A DNA stretch of 64,000 nucleotides from positions 310,001 through 374,000 of the forward strand of contig CALUOP010000001.1 in assembly GCA_944322305.1 (NCBI GenBank). The letters are read 5' to 3'. The translations under genes were made by a program, and so were the position numbers. Positions within the stretch are counted from its first letter, which is position 1. Every line of letters begins with the position of its first letter. The DNA comes from an uncultured Coriobacteriaceae bacterium (GTDB lineage: Bacteria; Actinomycetota; Coriobacteriia; Coriobacteriales; Coriobacteriaceae). The notes under the pieces were generated by a model. The model made no database searches and was not told the origin of the DNA. It saw only the letters and a program-made list of their open reading frames with translations. Shown piece after piece: positions 9,046-17,790 of the stretch.

Positions 9046-10005
9046 TCACCGCTTCCTTGCTTTGGGGTCGAGGGCGTCGCGCACGCCGTCGCCGAGCAGG
9101 TTGAACGCAAGCACGGTCACGGTAATGGCAAGCCCGGGGAAGATCATGGCGTAGGGCGCCTGGAAGATGTAGTTGCGGCCGCGGCCCAGCATGTCGCCCC
9201 ACTCGGCCGCCGGCGGCTGCACGCCCAGGCCCAGAAAGCCCAGCGCCGCAGCGTCCAGGATGGCGCCTGAGATGCCCAGCGTGGCGCGCACGATGATGGA
9301 GGGCAGCACGTTGGGGAGCACGTGGCGGAAGATGATGGTGAAGTCGTTGTCGCCGATGACGCGGGCGGCCGCCACGTAGTCGGACTGCTTGACCGACAGG
9401 ATCTGGCTGCGCACGATGCGCGCGTACTCCGGGATGGAGACCAAGCCGATGGCCACGATGGCCTTGTCGATGCCCTGGCCGAGCGCCGCCATGAAGGCGA
9501 TGGCCAGAAGGATGGACGGGATGGCGAGCATCATGTCCATCACGCGCATGATGACCGTGTCGACGACGCCGCCCTTGTAGCCGGCGACGGCGCCCAAGGT
9601 CACGCCGATGGCCAGCGAGATGGCCACGGAGAGCAGGCCGACGGTGAGCGAGATCTGCGTGCCCACCAAAACGCGGCTGAAGATGTCGCGACCCTGCTGG
9701 TCGGTGCCGAACCAGTGCTGCATGCTCGGCGGCTGGAACGACTGCGAGAGATCCTGCTGGTAGGGATTGTACGGCAACACCTGCGGGGCCACCGCGGTCA
9801 CGATGGCGATAACCACCAGAAGCAGGATGAACACGAGGCTCACCATGGCGGTCTTGCTCTGGGTCAGCGAGTACCACATGTCCTTCCACAGGCTCTCGGG
9901 CTTCTGCGCGGCATGCTCGTAGTCGGGGGCCTCAGGCGGAACGCTCGACGGGTTGGGCTCGTCCTCGGAAAGCAGAACGTCGTCATCGATAAGCTCTGTC
10001 GTCAT
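9046..10005 (-). CDS. oppC: Oligopeptide/dipeptide ABC transporter permease
   Basis: Membrane permease of about 319 aa. A hydrophilic N-terminal tail of about 50 residues is followed by six predicted membrane spans and the BPD_transp_1 EAA loop (ARVIGDNDFTIIFRHVLPN). The start taken is ATG 10005 with AGAGGGG at good spacing. An in-frame GTG at 10014 would overlap the oppB stop but sits on the ribosome site. Third gene of the opp operon. It contains the (P)GTDQQGRD motif typical of OppC/DppC periplasmic loops. Confidence 0.93.
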   Translation of the reverse strand: MTTELIDDDVLLSEDEPNPSSVPPEAPDYEHAAQKPESLWKDMWYSLTQSKTAMVSLVFILLLVVIAIVTAVAPQVLPYNPYQQDLSQSFQPPSMQHWFGTDQQGRDIFSRVLVGTQISLTVGLLSVAISLAIGVTLGAVAGYKGGVVDTVIMRVMDMMLAIPSILLAIAFMAALGQGIDKAIVAIGLVSIPEYARIVRSQILSVKQSDYVAAARVIGDNDFTIIFRHVLPNVLPSIIVRATLGISGAILDAAALGFLGLGVQPPAAEWGDMLGRGRNYIFQAPYAMIFPGLAITVTVLAFNLLGDGVRDALDPKARKR

Positions 10006-10010
10006 GCGTC

Positions 10011-11027
<1,017 letters not shown>

Positions 11028-11100
11028 GCTACCTCCCCTCCTTTCCGTTGTGTGCGCGAGCCGCGAGTGGCCCGCCGGCTCGGTAAGCTCATACCAAAAC

Positions 11101-11123
11101 GGGCCGGGCAGCGCGCCCGGCCC
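11101..11123 (-). terminator. Hairpin between oppA and oppB, probable partial terminator
   Basis: GGGCCGGGC and GCCCGGCCC arms, followed on the minus strand by GTTTTGG. A second GC-rich hairpin (ACCGCGCGC/GCGCGCGGT) at 11128-11157 lies just before it. Attenuating hairpins after the binding-protein gene are common in opp operons. Confidence 0.6.
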
Positions 11124-11204
11124 TCAAACCGCGCGCGGGCCGATACCTGCGCGCGGTTATCTTGCCAGATGAAGGCGGCTTGAGGCGCTGGGCCCCTTGC
11201 TTTC

Positions 11205-12827
11205 TTAAGCCTCCTTCGTGACGCCCTCCATGTGGACGACGCCCGTCGGATGATAGTAGAAGCCCTTGACCTTGGGGTTGTAGCCGGCGAGGTTCTTGGA
11301 GTGGCTGATGAGCATCCACGGAGCCTGCTCGGCAACCATCTGCTCGCACTGCAGGTAGATGTCGTCGCGGTCGTCGCCCTCGACGGTGGCCAGGCCCTGC
11401 TGGATGAGCGCCTTGTACTCGTCGTTGCTGTAGCGGCCCACGTTCATGGAGACGTTGGTGTCGGCGAGCAGGTTCATGAAGTTGTCCGGGTCGCCGTTGT
11501 CGCCCACCCAGCCGTACAGGCAGCAGTCGAAGGCGTCGGTCTCGACCTTGGTCTGGTAGGTGGTCCAGTCGTACTGGGAGATGTTCACGGTCACGCCCAC
11601 GTCGGCCAGGTAGCCCTGGATGGCCTCGGCGAGCGCGGTGCCGCCGATGGAGTTGTAGGGACGCACGTTGGAGTAGGTGTAGAGCGAGACCTCCTTGATG
11701 CCCAGCTCCTCGAAGGTGGCCTTGGCGGCGTCCGGGTCATAGGCGGTCTGCTTGACGTCCTTGTCGTACGGCGCCATCCACAGCGGCATGACGGAGGTGG
11801 CCACGCCGGCGTAATCGCCGTACAGGCTCTTGACCATTTCCTCGGTGTTCACCGCCTGGCAGAAGGCGATGCGGGCGCGCTGGTCGGTGAACTGGCCGGA
11901 GTCGTTGCGGAAGGCCAGGTAGTTGATGTTCATGCCGTCCTCGTCGAACAGCTCGTAGCCCGCGTCGGTGATGGTGGGAACCACGGAGGCGTCGATGCCG
12001 TCGATGATGTCGACCTCGCCGTTGGTGAGCGCGGTCACGCGGCTGGAGTTCTCGGCGATGAAGCGGAAGATGACGTTCTTGGTCTTGGCCTTGTGCTCCT
12101 CGTCCCAGTAGTCCTCGTTGGCCTCGAGCACGATGTTCTGACCCTTGTCCCAGCTCACGAACTTGTAGGGGCCCGAGCCGATGGGGTTCTCGTTGGAGTT
12201 GCCGCCGTCCTCGTAAGCAGAGGGCGCCACGACCGGCGCGGCCAGCGCCATGGCCATGTTCTTGATGAAGGGGGTGGAGGCAGCGCGCAGCGTGATGACC
12301 ACGGTGGTGTCGTCGGGGGCCTCGACGGAGGCGACGCCGTTGTTGGTCTCCTCAGAGCCGTACACAAAGGAGGCGTAGGGCATGTCCTCGGTGCGGTTGG
12401 GCTCGAGCTGGCGGTCGATGTTCTTTTTCACGGCCTCGGCGTTGCAGTCGGTGCCGTCGTGGAACTTCACGCCCTCATGCAGCTTGAAGGTGTAGGTCAG
12501 GCCGTCCTCGGAGATCTCGGGCATGTCGGCCAGACCGGCAACGACGTCGCAGCTCTCGGTGTCGTAGCGCAGCAGCGTGTCGTAGATGTTGCACATGATC
12601 TTGGCGGACTCGCCGTCGTCAACGTAAGCCGGGTCGAGGCCGCGCGGGTCAGCGCCCTGGGCAAAGGTGATGGTGTCGGCAGCGCCGCTCTCGCCGGAGG
12701 CCGAGCTGGAGCCCGCCTCGCTCGCGCGCTGGCTGCCGCAGCCGGCCAACCCCATGACGCCAAAGGCACCCACAGCGCCCATGGCCTCAACGAAACGCCT
12801 TCTGGAAATGTCTGCCATGCTGGACAT
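11205..12827 (-). CDS. oppA: Oligopeptide-binding lipoprotein (SBP family 5)
   Basis: Extracellular substrate-binding protein that delivers peptides to OppBCDF. The 540-aa protein has a twin-arginine-type N-terminus (SRRRF) and a lipobox (LAGC, cysteine near residue 30), so it is probably a Tat-exported lipoprotein. A Ser/Ala/Gly-rich linker follows, then the SBP_bac_5 fold (KFHDGTDCNAEAV, GSGPYKFVSWDKGQNI, NNSGQ-type region). The start chosen is ATG 12827, with GGGAGG close upstream; ATG 12818 is possible. First gene of the opp operon. A close paralogue without permease genes lies at 21483-23096. Confidence 0.94.
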   Translation of the reverse strand: MSSMADISRRRFVEAMGAVGAFGVMGLAGCGSQRASEAGSSSASGESGAADTITFAQGADPRGLDPAYVDDGESAKIMCNIYDTLLRYDTESCDVVAGLADMPEISEDGLTYTFKLHEGVKFHDGTDCNAEAVKKNIDRQLEPNRTEDMPYASFVYGSEETNNGVASVEAPDDTTVVITLRAASTPFIKNMAMALAAPVVAPSAYEDGGNSNENPIGSGPYKFVSWDKGQNIVLEANEDYWDEEHKAKTKNVIFRFIAENSSRVTALTNGEVDIIDGIDASVVPTITDAGYELFDEDGMNINYLAFRNDSGQFTDQRARIAFCQAVNTEEMVKSLYGDYAGVATSVMPLWMAPYDKDVKQTAYDPDAAKATFEELGIKEVSLYTYSNVRPYNSIGGTALAEAIQGYLADVGVTVNISQYDWTTYQTKVETDAFDCCLYGWVGDNGDPDNFMNLLADTNVSMNVGRYSNDEYKALIQQGLATVEGDDRDDIYLQCEQMVAEQAPWMLISHSKNLAGYNPKVKGFYYHPTGVVHMEGVTKEA

Positions 12828-13042
12828 ACGTCCTCCCTTTCTTCCGTAGCGGAATGAACGACATTGTAGGCCCCATCCCGGTTGGAAGTGGTGCTTTACG
12901 CAGCGTTTACTTTATTGTATTAGAGCGTTCACTGCACAGAAACGTTTCAGAAACGCGGCAGAAACAGTTTGGAATGCCGGGTTCAGATGGGCTGATTTGT
13001 GCTATCGGGCGAGAAGCACCGGGGCGACAGCGCGGTGCGCTT

Positions 13043-13110
13043 GGCCGGCGGGCGATAAGAACCCGGATTTTGCCCGATATCAAAATCCGGAACCTTATCG
13101 CCCGCCGGCC
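13043..13110. repeat. 68-bp long hairpin
   Basis: The arms are 30 nt: a 17-bp perfect stem (GGCCGGCGGGCGATAAG), a 3-nt internal mismatch, then 10 bp (CCGGATTTTG), closing on an 8-nt loop. It does not immediately follow a gene: the nearest gene end is 355 bp away (13465) and the oppA start is 216 bp away. Confidence 0.85.
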
Positions 13111-13324
13111 TTCCTGGTTGCCGCGGCTTGCACGCGCAGGAGCCGGAGGCGCCTTCGATTGGTCGCGCCTACGTCGGGCAAGGATCCACGTCGGATCGGC
13201 TGGTCGCTGTCATCGCAGGTAGGGGTCGCGACTGGGCTGGTTGATCGCTCTTATCGCACGCAAGAGCCTTCCCCGTACCCGGTTACCCGTTGTTATCGCA
13301 GGGAAGATCTGATTAGGAGCGGAA

Positions 13325-13365
13325 ACCGCACGCCACTCCGGGAAATCCGGGAGTTGCGTGCGGTT
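13325..13365. repeat. Dispersed repeat, family C, copy 2
   Basis: A hairpin with ACCGCACGC/GCGTGCGGT arms and an inner ACTCC/GGAGT stem. The reverse complement aligns with 1217-1256 (shared AACCGCA, CAACTCCCG, ATTT, CCG). Both copies sit in spacers with GGTTGRTCGC words. Confidence 0.55.
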
Positions 13366-13464
13366 CGAGCGGGTAAACGCTCCTTAGATATCGCCAAGGC
13401 GTTTAACCTGGGGCGTATATGTCGTAGGGGTGTTCAACCGGGAGCTTAGATGCTGGAATGACGG

Positions 13465-13845
13465 TCAGTTCTTATCGTCCGAGATCGGTGCATCTGATTG
13501 CGTGCGCACCGCTTTGTTGTGCAGCCGGCAGAGGCGCACCGCCGCAACACAGGCAATAAGGACGTACGAGGGATACGAAATGAAGTTGGGCAGCGGCAGC
13601 GCAAAATAAACGGGTGCCAAGACAATAAGCGCCGCATCGAGCGGTAGCAGGAAGCGGCGCACGGCCGCGCCGCCCGTGGCGTCAAGATACAAGATGCGGA
13701 CAAGCCCGATAACGGTGATGCACCCCCAAAGGGGCAGCACGCTCATGCGCGCCTCGTCATCTGCCGCACCCACGAGCCCGTAGTAGCCGAAGCATGCAGC
13801 GACGCCCATAATGTACCAACCGTATTTGCTCAGTGGCCGCACCAT
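13465..13845 (-). CDS. Small membrane protein of unknown function
   Basis: A 126-aa protein with about four hydrophobic segments and a short hydrophilic C-terminus ending in SDAPISDDKN. ATG 13845 is preceded by GGAAAGGAG at good spacing, so it is probably translated. I recognise no family. It is the last of four same-strand small membrane-protein genes (13465-15793), two of which are frameshifted, downstream of a secreted-protein gene. Sequence composition here is less GC-rich than in the flanking operons, suggesting acquired DNA. Immunity-like or sensory roles are possible but nothing in the sequence decides. Confidence 0.7.
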   Translation of the reverse strand: MVRPLSKYGWYIMGVAACFGYYGLVGAADDEARMSVLPLWGCITVIGLVRILYLDATGGAAVRRFLLPLDAALIVLAPVYFALPLPNFISYPSYVLIACVAAVRLCRLHNKAVRTQSDAPISDDKN

Positions 13846-13898
13846 GGCACTCCTTTCCAGCAGCCCCCGCCAGCCGGCTTCCCTCTCGGCAGCGGCGC

Positions 13899-14470
13899 CT
13901 ACGCGCTCCAGCCCCGTTCCGCTCGGCGCTTTGCGGTGCAGTTTTTAACAAGCACCACAGCCGAGAAGAGCAGGGAGACCAAAGAGCAGCCGACCAACGG
14001 GCTTACGGCGAGGTTCAGGTACGTGAAGCGAAACGTTGCGTCCAACGCCGCCGGAACAAGACAGGCAACCGCTATGAGCGCAACGTTTACCAGCCACACC
14101 CGCAAGAAAAAGCGCGGCTTCATCGGCACGGCTTTGCTCGCTGCCGCACGGACAAGAGCAATCAGAGAGAAGGCCGTGTAGATAAAAGCAGCGCATCGAA
14201 CACGTTCCCAACCAGCATCTGAACGTTGGCGTGGGCAACGAAGCCTTCGGGATTTGCGCTAGCTGCCCGCACGAGATTCTCAAGGGGAAACGCCACGCTT
14301 GTTGCAAACAGCGCGCCGCAGTAAACGATCACCGCAAGCGCCGGCAGCAGGAAAAACACCGTCTGCACCCGACAGGCAACGCCAGAGCGCGATCCCCTGC
14401 CCGCAGCCCCTCCCCCATGCACCAAGGAGCCTTTGTCCGTAAAGCGAGGAATGGAATGGGAAGAAGGCAT
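13899..14470 (-). pseudogene. Small membrane protein gene with a frameshift
   Basis: Two overlapping open frames encode the two halves of one membrane protein. The first starts at ATG 14470 after GGGAGGTG, and runs through two hydrophobic segments to a stop at 14162. The second frame continues with two more spans and ends at 13899. One extra T in the TTTT run at about 14186-14189 (minus strand) would join them as ...DALLFIYTAFSLIAL..., about 190 aa. Either a real inactivating indel or a sequencing error in a short homopolymer. The family is not recognised. It lies between two other small membrane-protein genes on the same strand. Confidence 0.65.
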
Positions 14471-14608
14471 GGTACACCTCCCGGCGTTGAGCACGCAGCT
14501 ACCGTTTTTTGAAAGCTGCTTGAATCATAGCACTTTATCAAGCGATACTGGCTCCCGCGGAGAAGCAATTGTCAGGACGAGAACCGCTCGCGTGTGTGCA
14601 AGCCGCCT

Positions 14609-15047
14609 CTAGGATTGCGCCTGCTCGCGGCGGTTCGCGCGGGAAAGCGCAATCCCTGCAAAGACGAACGGCGCGATGGCGCAGGCAATCTTCACCATTC
14701 CGTACCAGATCCCGTCACGCAAGAAAAAAAGTTCGCGCCGTTCGGTGTAAACGAGAGCCAGGTCGGAGAAGCTCATCACCCCCCCCCACAGCGAGATACG
14801 TAGCCGCGGCGCAGAAACCCAAAAGCTTGTCAACCTGGCCCGGTTCCCGCAGCATGTCCGCAATCGTCGGCACCAGCATAATGCCGCAGACCGCCCACAC
14901 GGCGCACACCGACACCTGAGATAAGATCGGCTGCCACCGCACCAGGTCGAACAGATCTGACAGCACCAATAGAAGAATCAGAAACGTAACCGCGTAATAG
15001 ACCCGCCCGAACAGCTTGCTCCGATTCTTGTAGTTGGCATACAGCAC
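14609..15047 (-). pseudogene. Small membrane protein gene interrupted at a G9 tract (possibly phase-variable)
   Basis: A paralogue of the intact gene at 15365-15793, sharing MLY(A/S)NYK, the VPTIAD motif, REPG and SRA(N/R)RRE. Reading from GTG 15047 the frame breaks at nine consecutive G (minus strand; plus 14779-14787) and soon reaches a stop in the wrong frame. With eight G the frame continues ...AVGGVMSFSDLALVY... and aligns end to end without gaps with its intact paralogue, about 145 aa with four hydrophobic segments. The state shown is therefore 'off', by slippage or by a sequencing error. No function is recognised. Confidence 0.75.
14779..14787 (-). repeat. Homopolymer tract G9 within a coding sequence
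   Basis: Nine C on the plus strand, nine G in the gene. Eight would restore the frame of the 14609-15047 gene. It is a typical length for slipped-strand mispairing. Confidence 0.85.
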
Positions 15048-15364
15048 GGAACCTCAACCCCCTACCGCGGGAAAACGGCGACACCGGGGTCGACGACCAA
15101 GTTCGAATCCCAGCGCGCACCGCCGACCACCTGCAAGCCTGAACTGCAGTTGAAATTTGCTTGCTATATACCCGATTGCAAACAACCATTCGCCGGCCGT
15201 GCGAGGAGTTCGCTCCCGCACGATTGGCTACGTTTCTCGCAGGCAGGACCTACGCACGGGTCGACTAGTTGTCACGTTGACGGCAGGCAACAAGAGCGTG
15301 GATTTGCGCCAAACGCAACAATCCACATCTTGCCGCCCGCCGATTCGCTGAGTTGTCACCAGGC
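15048..15364. other. Gene-free spacer within the small membrane-protein cluster
   Basis: I see no convincing gene, terminator or repeat. A TTCGAATCCC word near 15100 looks like a tRNA T-arm, but no tRNA can be folded around it. Confidence 0.5.
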
Positions 15365-15793
15365 TCATGCGCCTTCGCGCCGCCTTGCGCGGGAAAGCTC
15401 AAGCTCGATAAAGAGGCACACAGCGAAAACGAGGGCGAGCTCCACAATCCGATACGAGGTGGCATCGCGCAAAGCAAGAGCTCCGAGATCCACGCCATAG
15501 ACGAGCAGCAAGTCAACGACCATCATAACCTCGGCGAGCAGGTAAACCGCGGCAGCACCGATACCCAAGAGCCTATCTGCCCCGCCGGGCTCCCGCACCA
15601 TGTCGGCAATCGTCGGTACAAGCACAACACCGCTGATCGTCCATGTTGCAAACGTGAGCGCAACAGGCAGCAACGGCGACAAGTCGATCAAGTTAAACAA
15701 TTCCAGCGCGCATGATAAAAGATTGACAACGATGTTTGCCGTGACAATCCCCGAGAGCAACCTCTCTCGTTTCTTGTAGTTGCTGTACAGCAT
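15365..15793 (-). CDS. Small four-span membrane protein, intact paralogue
   Basis: A 142-aa protein beginning MLYSNYKKRERLL, with four hydrophobic segments, a central VPTIADMVREPGG motif in a loop and a charged C-terminus (ELSRARRREGA). The start is ATG 15793 after GCGAGG; an in-frame opening to 15832 is less likely. It is a paralogue of the frameshifted 14609-15047 gene, and conservation is strongest around VPTIAD and the ends. It lies downstream of a secreted-protein gene on the same strand. The family and role are unknown; small paired membrane proteins next to a secreted protein can be immunity proteins, but that is speculation. Confidence 0.75.
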   Translation of the reverse strand: MLYSNYKKRERLLSGIVTANIVVNLLSCALELFNLIDLSPLLPVALTFATWTISGVVLVPTIADMVREPGGADRLLGIGAAAVYLLAEVMMVVDLLLVYGVDLGALALRDATSYRIVELALVFAVCLFIELELSRARRREGA

Positions 15794-15842
15794 AGAACCT
15801 CGCCTCATCAGATGGCAGCCACTGAACAACATTGATCAGAGT

Positions 15843-15880
15843 CTCGGAGCCAAGCGCGGCTTACCCCACTTGGCTCCGAG
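15843..15880. terminator. Hairpin after the secreted-protein gene
   Basis: A perfect 12-bp stem (CTCGGAGCCAAG/CTTGGCTCCGAG) lies 14 bp past the stop of the gene at 15895-16566. There is no U-run, so termination is uncertain. Confidence 0.5.
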
Positions 15881-15894
15881 GCCGATCGTGCGAC

Positions 15895-16566
15895 CTAGCT
15901 CCGACTGGTGAATGGGCCTACCGTCGTCTCCATGATGAAGGCACCGGTATTGGCGACGTACCACCTCTGAACATTAAAGAAATAGTAGGTGCTGTAATTC
16001 ACGTACTGATCCTGGATCATGTAGATAGCAGGCACTACGGCTTGTGCCACAGTCCCCGTAATCGAACGCGCCAGGTTGATTATTGCATTTGCCTGCCCCG
16101 ACGTAATGCCAAAGATCAGAAGCTGCACCAACACGTTCGCTATAACATCGGTTCGAATATCATAGCGAACAGTAGACAGATGCGTGTATCCAGAGGGAAC
16201 GCTTGCCCTAGTGGATGCGTAAATCTGCGGAATCTCTGGCAACGGAACGCCATCCACATAAACCGTGCCGTTCTCTTCACGAGAAAACGTTGACACCGTA
16301 CCGTCAGCATACACGATGGTGGCAGTCGCATTCGGAGCGTCAAACACCACCGTAGCACTTTCACCATGAACCTCGTCAGTAACACGATAGCCGTTGGGGA
16401 TCTCTTCCACGCAAACGCCATCGAACTCGAGATTCCCGTCAGTTACCGACAAGTCGAGAGCAGATACTCGCTTTGGGCAAATGCACGCAAACGCAGACAA
16501 TGCGCCGGCTGCCAAAACAGCCCTCCTGCTCACCACCAAACGAGAAGATTGCAGAGACGAAGACAT
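15895..16566 (-). CDS. Secreted protein of unknown function with a hydrophobic C-terminal segment
   Basis: About 223 aa. Residues 1-36 form a signal peptide with a twin-arginine-like start (SRRAVLAAGALSAF) and a cleavage-like VSA. The mature part has a beta-rich N-terminal half with short repeats of the Val/Tyr/Asp-Gly kind (VYADGTVSTF, VYVDGVPLP). A hydrophobic helical stretch follows (about residues 140-185), then an aromatic tail (YSTYYFFNVQRWY). ATG 16566 follows GGGGAGGTG. A promoter-like TTGTTC-N16-TATATT lies upstream (16639-16666). I do not recognise the family; the layout resembles some large secreted bacteriocin-like proteins, which is only an analogy. Confidence 0.7.
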   Translation of the reverse strand: MSSSLQSSRLVVSRRAVLAAGALSAFACICPKRVSALDLSVTDGNLEFDGVCVEEIPNGYRVTDEVHGESATVVFDAPNATATIVYADGTVSTFSREENGTVYVDGVPLPEIPQIYASTRASVPSGYTHLSTVRYDIRTDVIANVLVQLLIFGITSGQANAIINLARSITGTVAQAVVPAIYMIQDQYVNYSTYYFFNVQRWYVANTGAFIMETTVGPFTSRS

Positions 16567-16638
16567 GATCCACCTCCCCATATCGAAGACACTTCTGACA
16601 CCTTCCGGAAGGCTGATTAAATCGTAGCGCGCCGTCGG

Positions 16639-16666
16639 AATATAAATTGTGCAAATAGGAGAACAA
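16639..16666 (-). promoter_or_regulatory. Candidate promoter of the secreted-protein gene
   Basis: Minus-strand -35 TTGTTC (16661-16666) and -10 TATATT (16639-16644) with a 16-bp spacer, about 75 bp upstream of the ATG at 16566. Confidence 0.5.
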
Positions 16667-16725
16667 ATCGTGGGATAACAAAACAGATTGTTTACGCCCG
16701 TCAGATTGCTTTAGCATGAACTGAT

Positions 16726-17619
16726 TTATGGATGCTGCTTAAGGCACGCGACTAGACCGTCGAGTAAAAATGCATGAAGCTTATCTGCCTCCGCCTCCGC
16801 ACCTGTAGAGCAAAAATAAAAGCTGAGGCGGTTCTTGTCGTCGGCTTTGATGGAATGCCTCACAGCGTCATCCCATTGATCCATAGGCGAGGCGCCATAC
16901 CCAAAGATAAAGCCACCACGTTGCATAAAATCATGTAATGCGCGCTCACTGTTTTCCACCAAATCGAAAGATGCGTGGACATTGAAGGCGAGCAAGAGAT
17001 TGCGAATGTAACTGAAACAAACATGGGTATCGGTCGGAACGGCAATATGAGCGTTTTGGAAATCTTCGAGGTCGAGCTCCGGCTGAGCAACACGCGACGA
17101 AGAAAACACGCAGAGCGGCGCAGAATGAAAATACTTGCATCCTATACGCTGCCCTTCTTCAAAACTGCCTTGGATAACTGCAGCGTCAAGAAGTCCTTCG
17201 CGTAGCCCATCCTTACATGCTTCGTTTTGCAGAAAATGGAGCTGTACGCTGATCCCCTTTGCTTCCGCACGAGTCGCAAGCGTAGCCTTATCGAAAAGAC
17301 ATCCACGGAGAGGGGCTTCGGTGATGCCGAGCTTGATCTCCCGCTGTTCCGAATGTTGCGCGTCGCGGCGATGGACTCGAGCGGCAAAGTCAGAGAATCC
17401 CACAACTAATCGCTCAGCATAAGGAAAGAGCTCAATCGCAAGCGGAGTGGGCACAATCTCCCTCCCCTGCTTTTGCATAAGCGTACTACCTAATTCGTGC
17501 TCAAGACGTTTGATCGACTGGGCGATTGCCTGGGGAGAAATGTAGAGACGCTTTGCCGCCTTGCGGTAACTGCCAGTACGCATAGCCTCTACAAAGTACT
17601 CTAACTGCGTATTGTTCAT
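16726..17619 (-). CDS. LysR-family transcriptional regulator
   Basis: A 297-aa regulator. Residues 1-60 form the LysR winged helix (TGSYRKAAKRLYISPQAIAQ, then IKRLEHELG). The rest is a substrate-binding-like effector domain. LysR proteins usually control a divergently transcribed target, and here the radical SAM gene at 17791 is divergent across a 171-bp intergenic region containing a GACAACA-N3-TGTTGTC palindrome. ATG 17619. The ligand cannot be deduced. Codon use is less GC-biased than in the surrounding metabolic genes. Confidence 0.92.
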   Translation of the reverse strand: MNNTQLEYFVEAMRTGSYRKAAKRLYISPQAIAQSIKRLEHELGSTLMQKQGREIVPTPLAIELFPYAERLVVGFSDFAARVHRRDAQHSEQREIKLGITEAPLRGCLFDKATLATRAEAKGISVQLHFLQNEACKDGLREGLLDAAVIQGSFEEGQRIGCKYFHSAPLCVFSSSRVAQPELDLEDFQNAHIAVPTDTHVCFSYIRNLLLAFNVHASFDLVENSERALHDFMQRGGFIFGYGASPMDQWDDAVRHSIKADDKNRLSFYFCSTGAEAEADKLHAFLLDGLVACLKQHP

Positions 17620-17711
17620 TCTTATACCTCATATGTATAAATCACTGTTTATCGATGATTTCTATTTGATTATCAATGATGTTGAGTAATGTCGCAATAT
17701 ATCGAATGAAC

Positions 17712-17728
17712 GACAACATATTGTTGTC
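17712..17728. promoter_or_regulatory. Palindrome in the LysR/radical-SAM divergent region
   Basis: GACAACA-TAT-TGTTGTC, a perfect 7-bp inverted repeat, 62 bp upstream of the radical SAM start and 92 bp upstream of the LysR start. It is the best candidate for the LysR binding site. Confidence 0.55.
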
Positions 17729-17790
17729 AGTTCGAGGCATGCTCGAGCCGGCACCTCATGGATAATGTGAAACGTTGGAGGAGGTGAGCC

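Larger units (their letters stand above)
12828..13464. other. Long gene-free region upstream of oppA with hairpins and repeats
   Basis: No gene is seen in 637 bp. It contains a 68-bp near-perfect hairpin (13043-13110), GGTTGATCGC...TATCGC words (13239-13257) and a 41-bp hairpin block (13325-13365) related to the pyk spacer. The oppA promoter is expected near 12860-12930; TACAAT at 12862-12867 on the minus strand is a possible -10. Confidence 0.55.

Noticed and set aside
15095-15125. TTCGAATCCC resembling a tRNA T-arm, possibly a tRNA 3' end or att site
   Set aside because: The flanking bases do not form a T-stem and no acceptor, D or anticodon arms can be found upstream.
17706-17765. A 19-codon ORF just upstream of the radical SAM gene (MNDNILLSVRGM...)
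   Set aside because: It has no ribosome site, overlaps the probable LysR operator, and has no cysteine; less likely than the downstream ORF to be a precursor.
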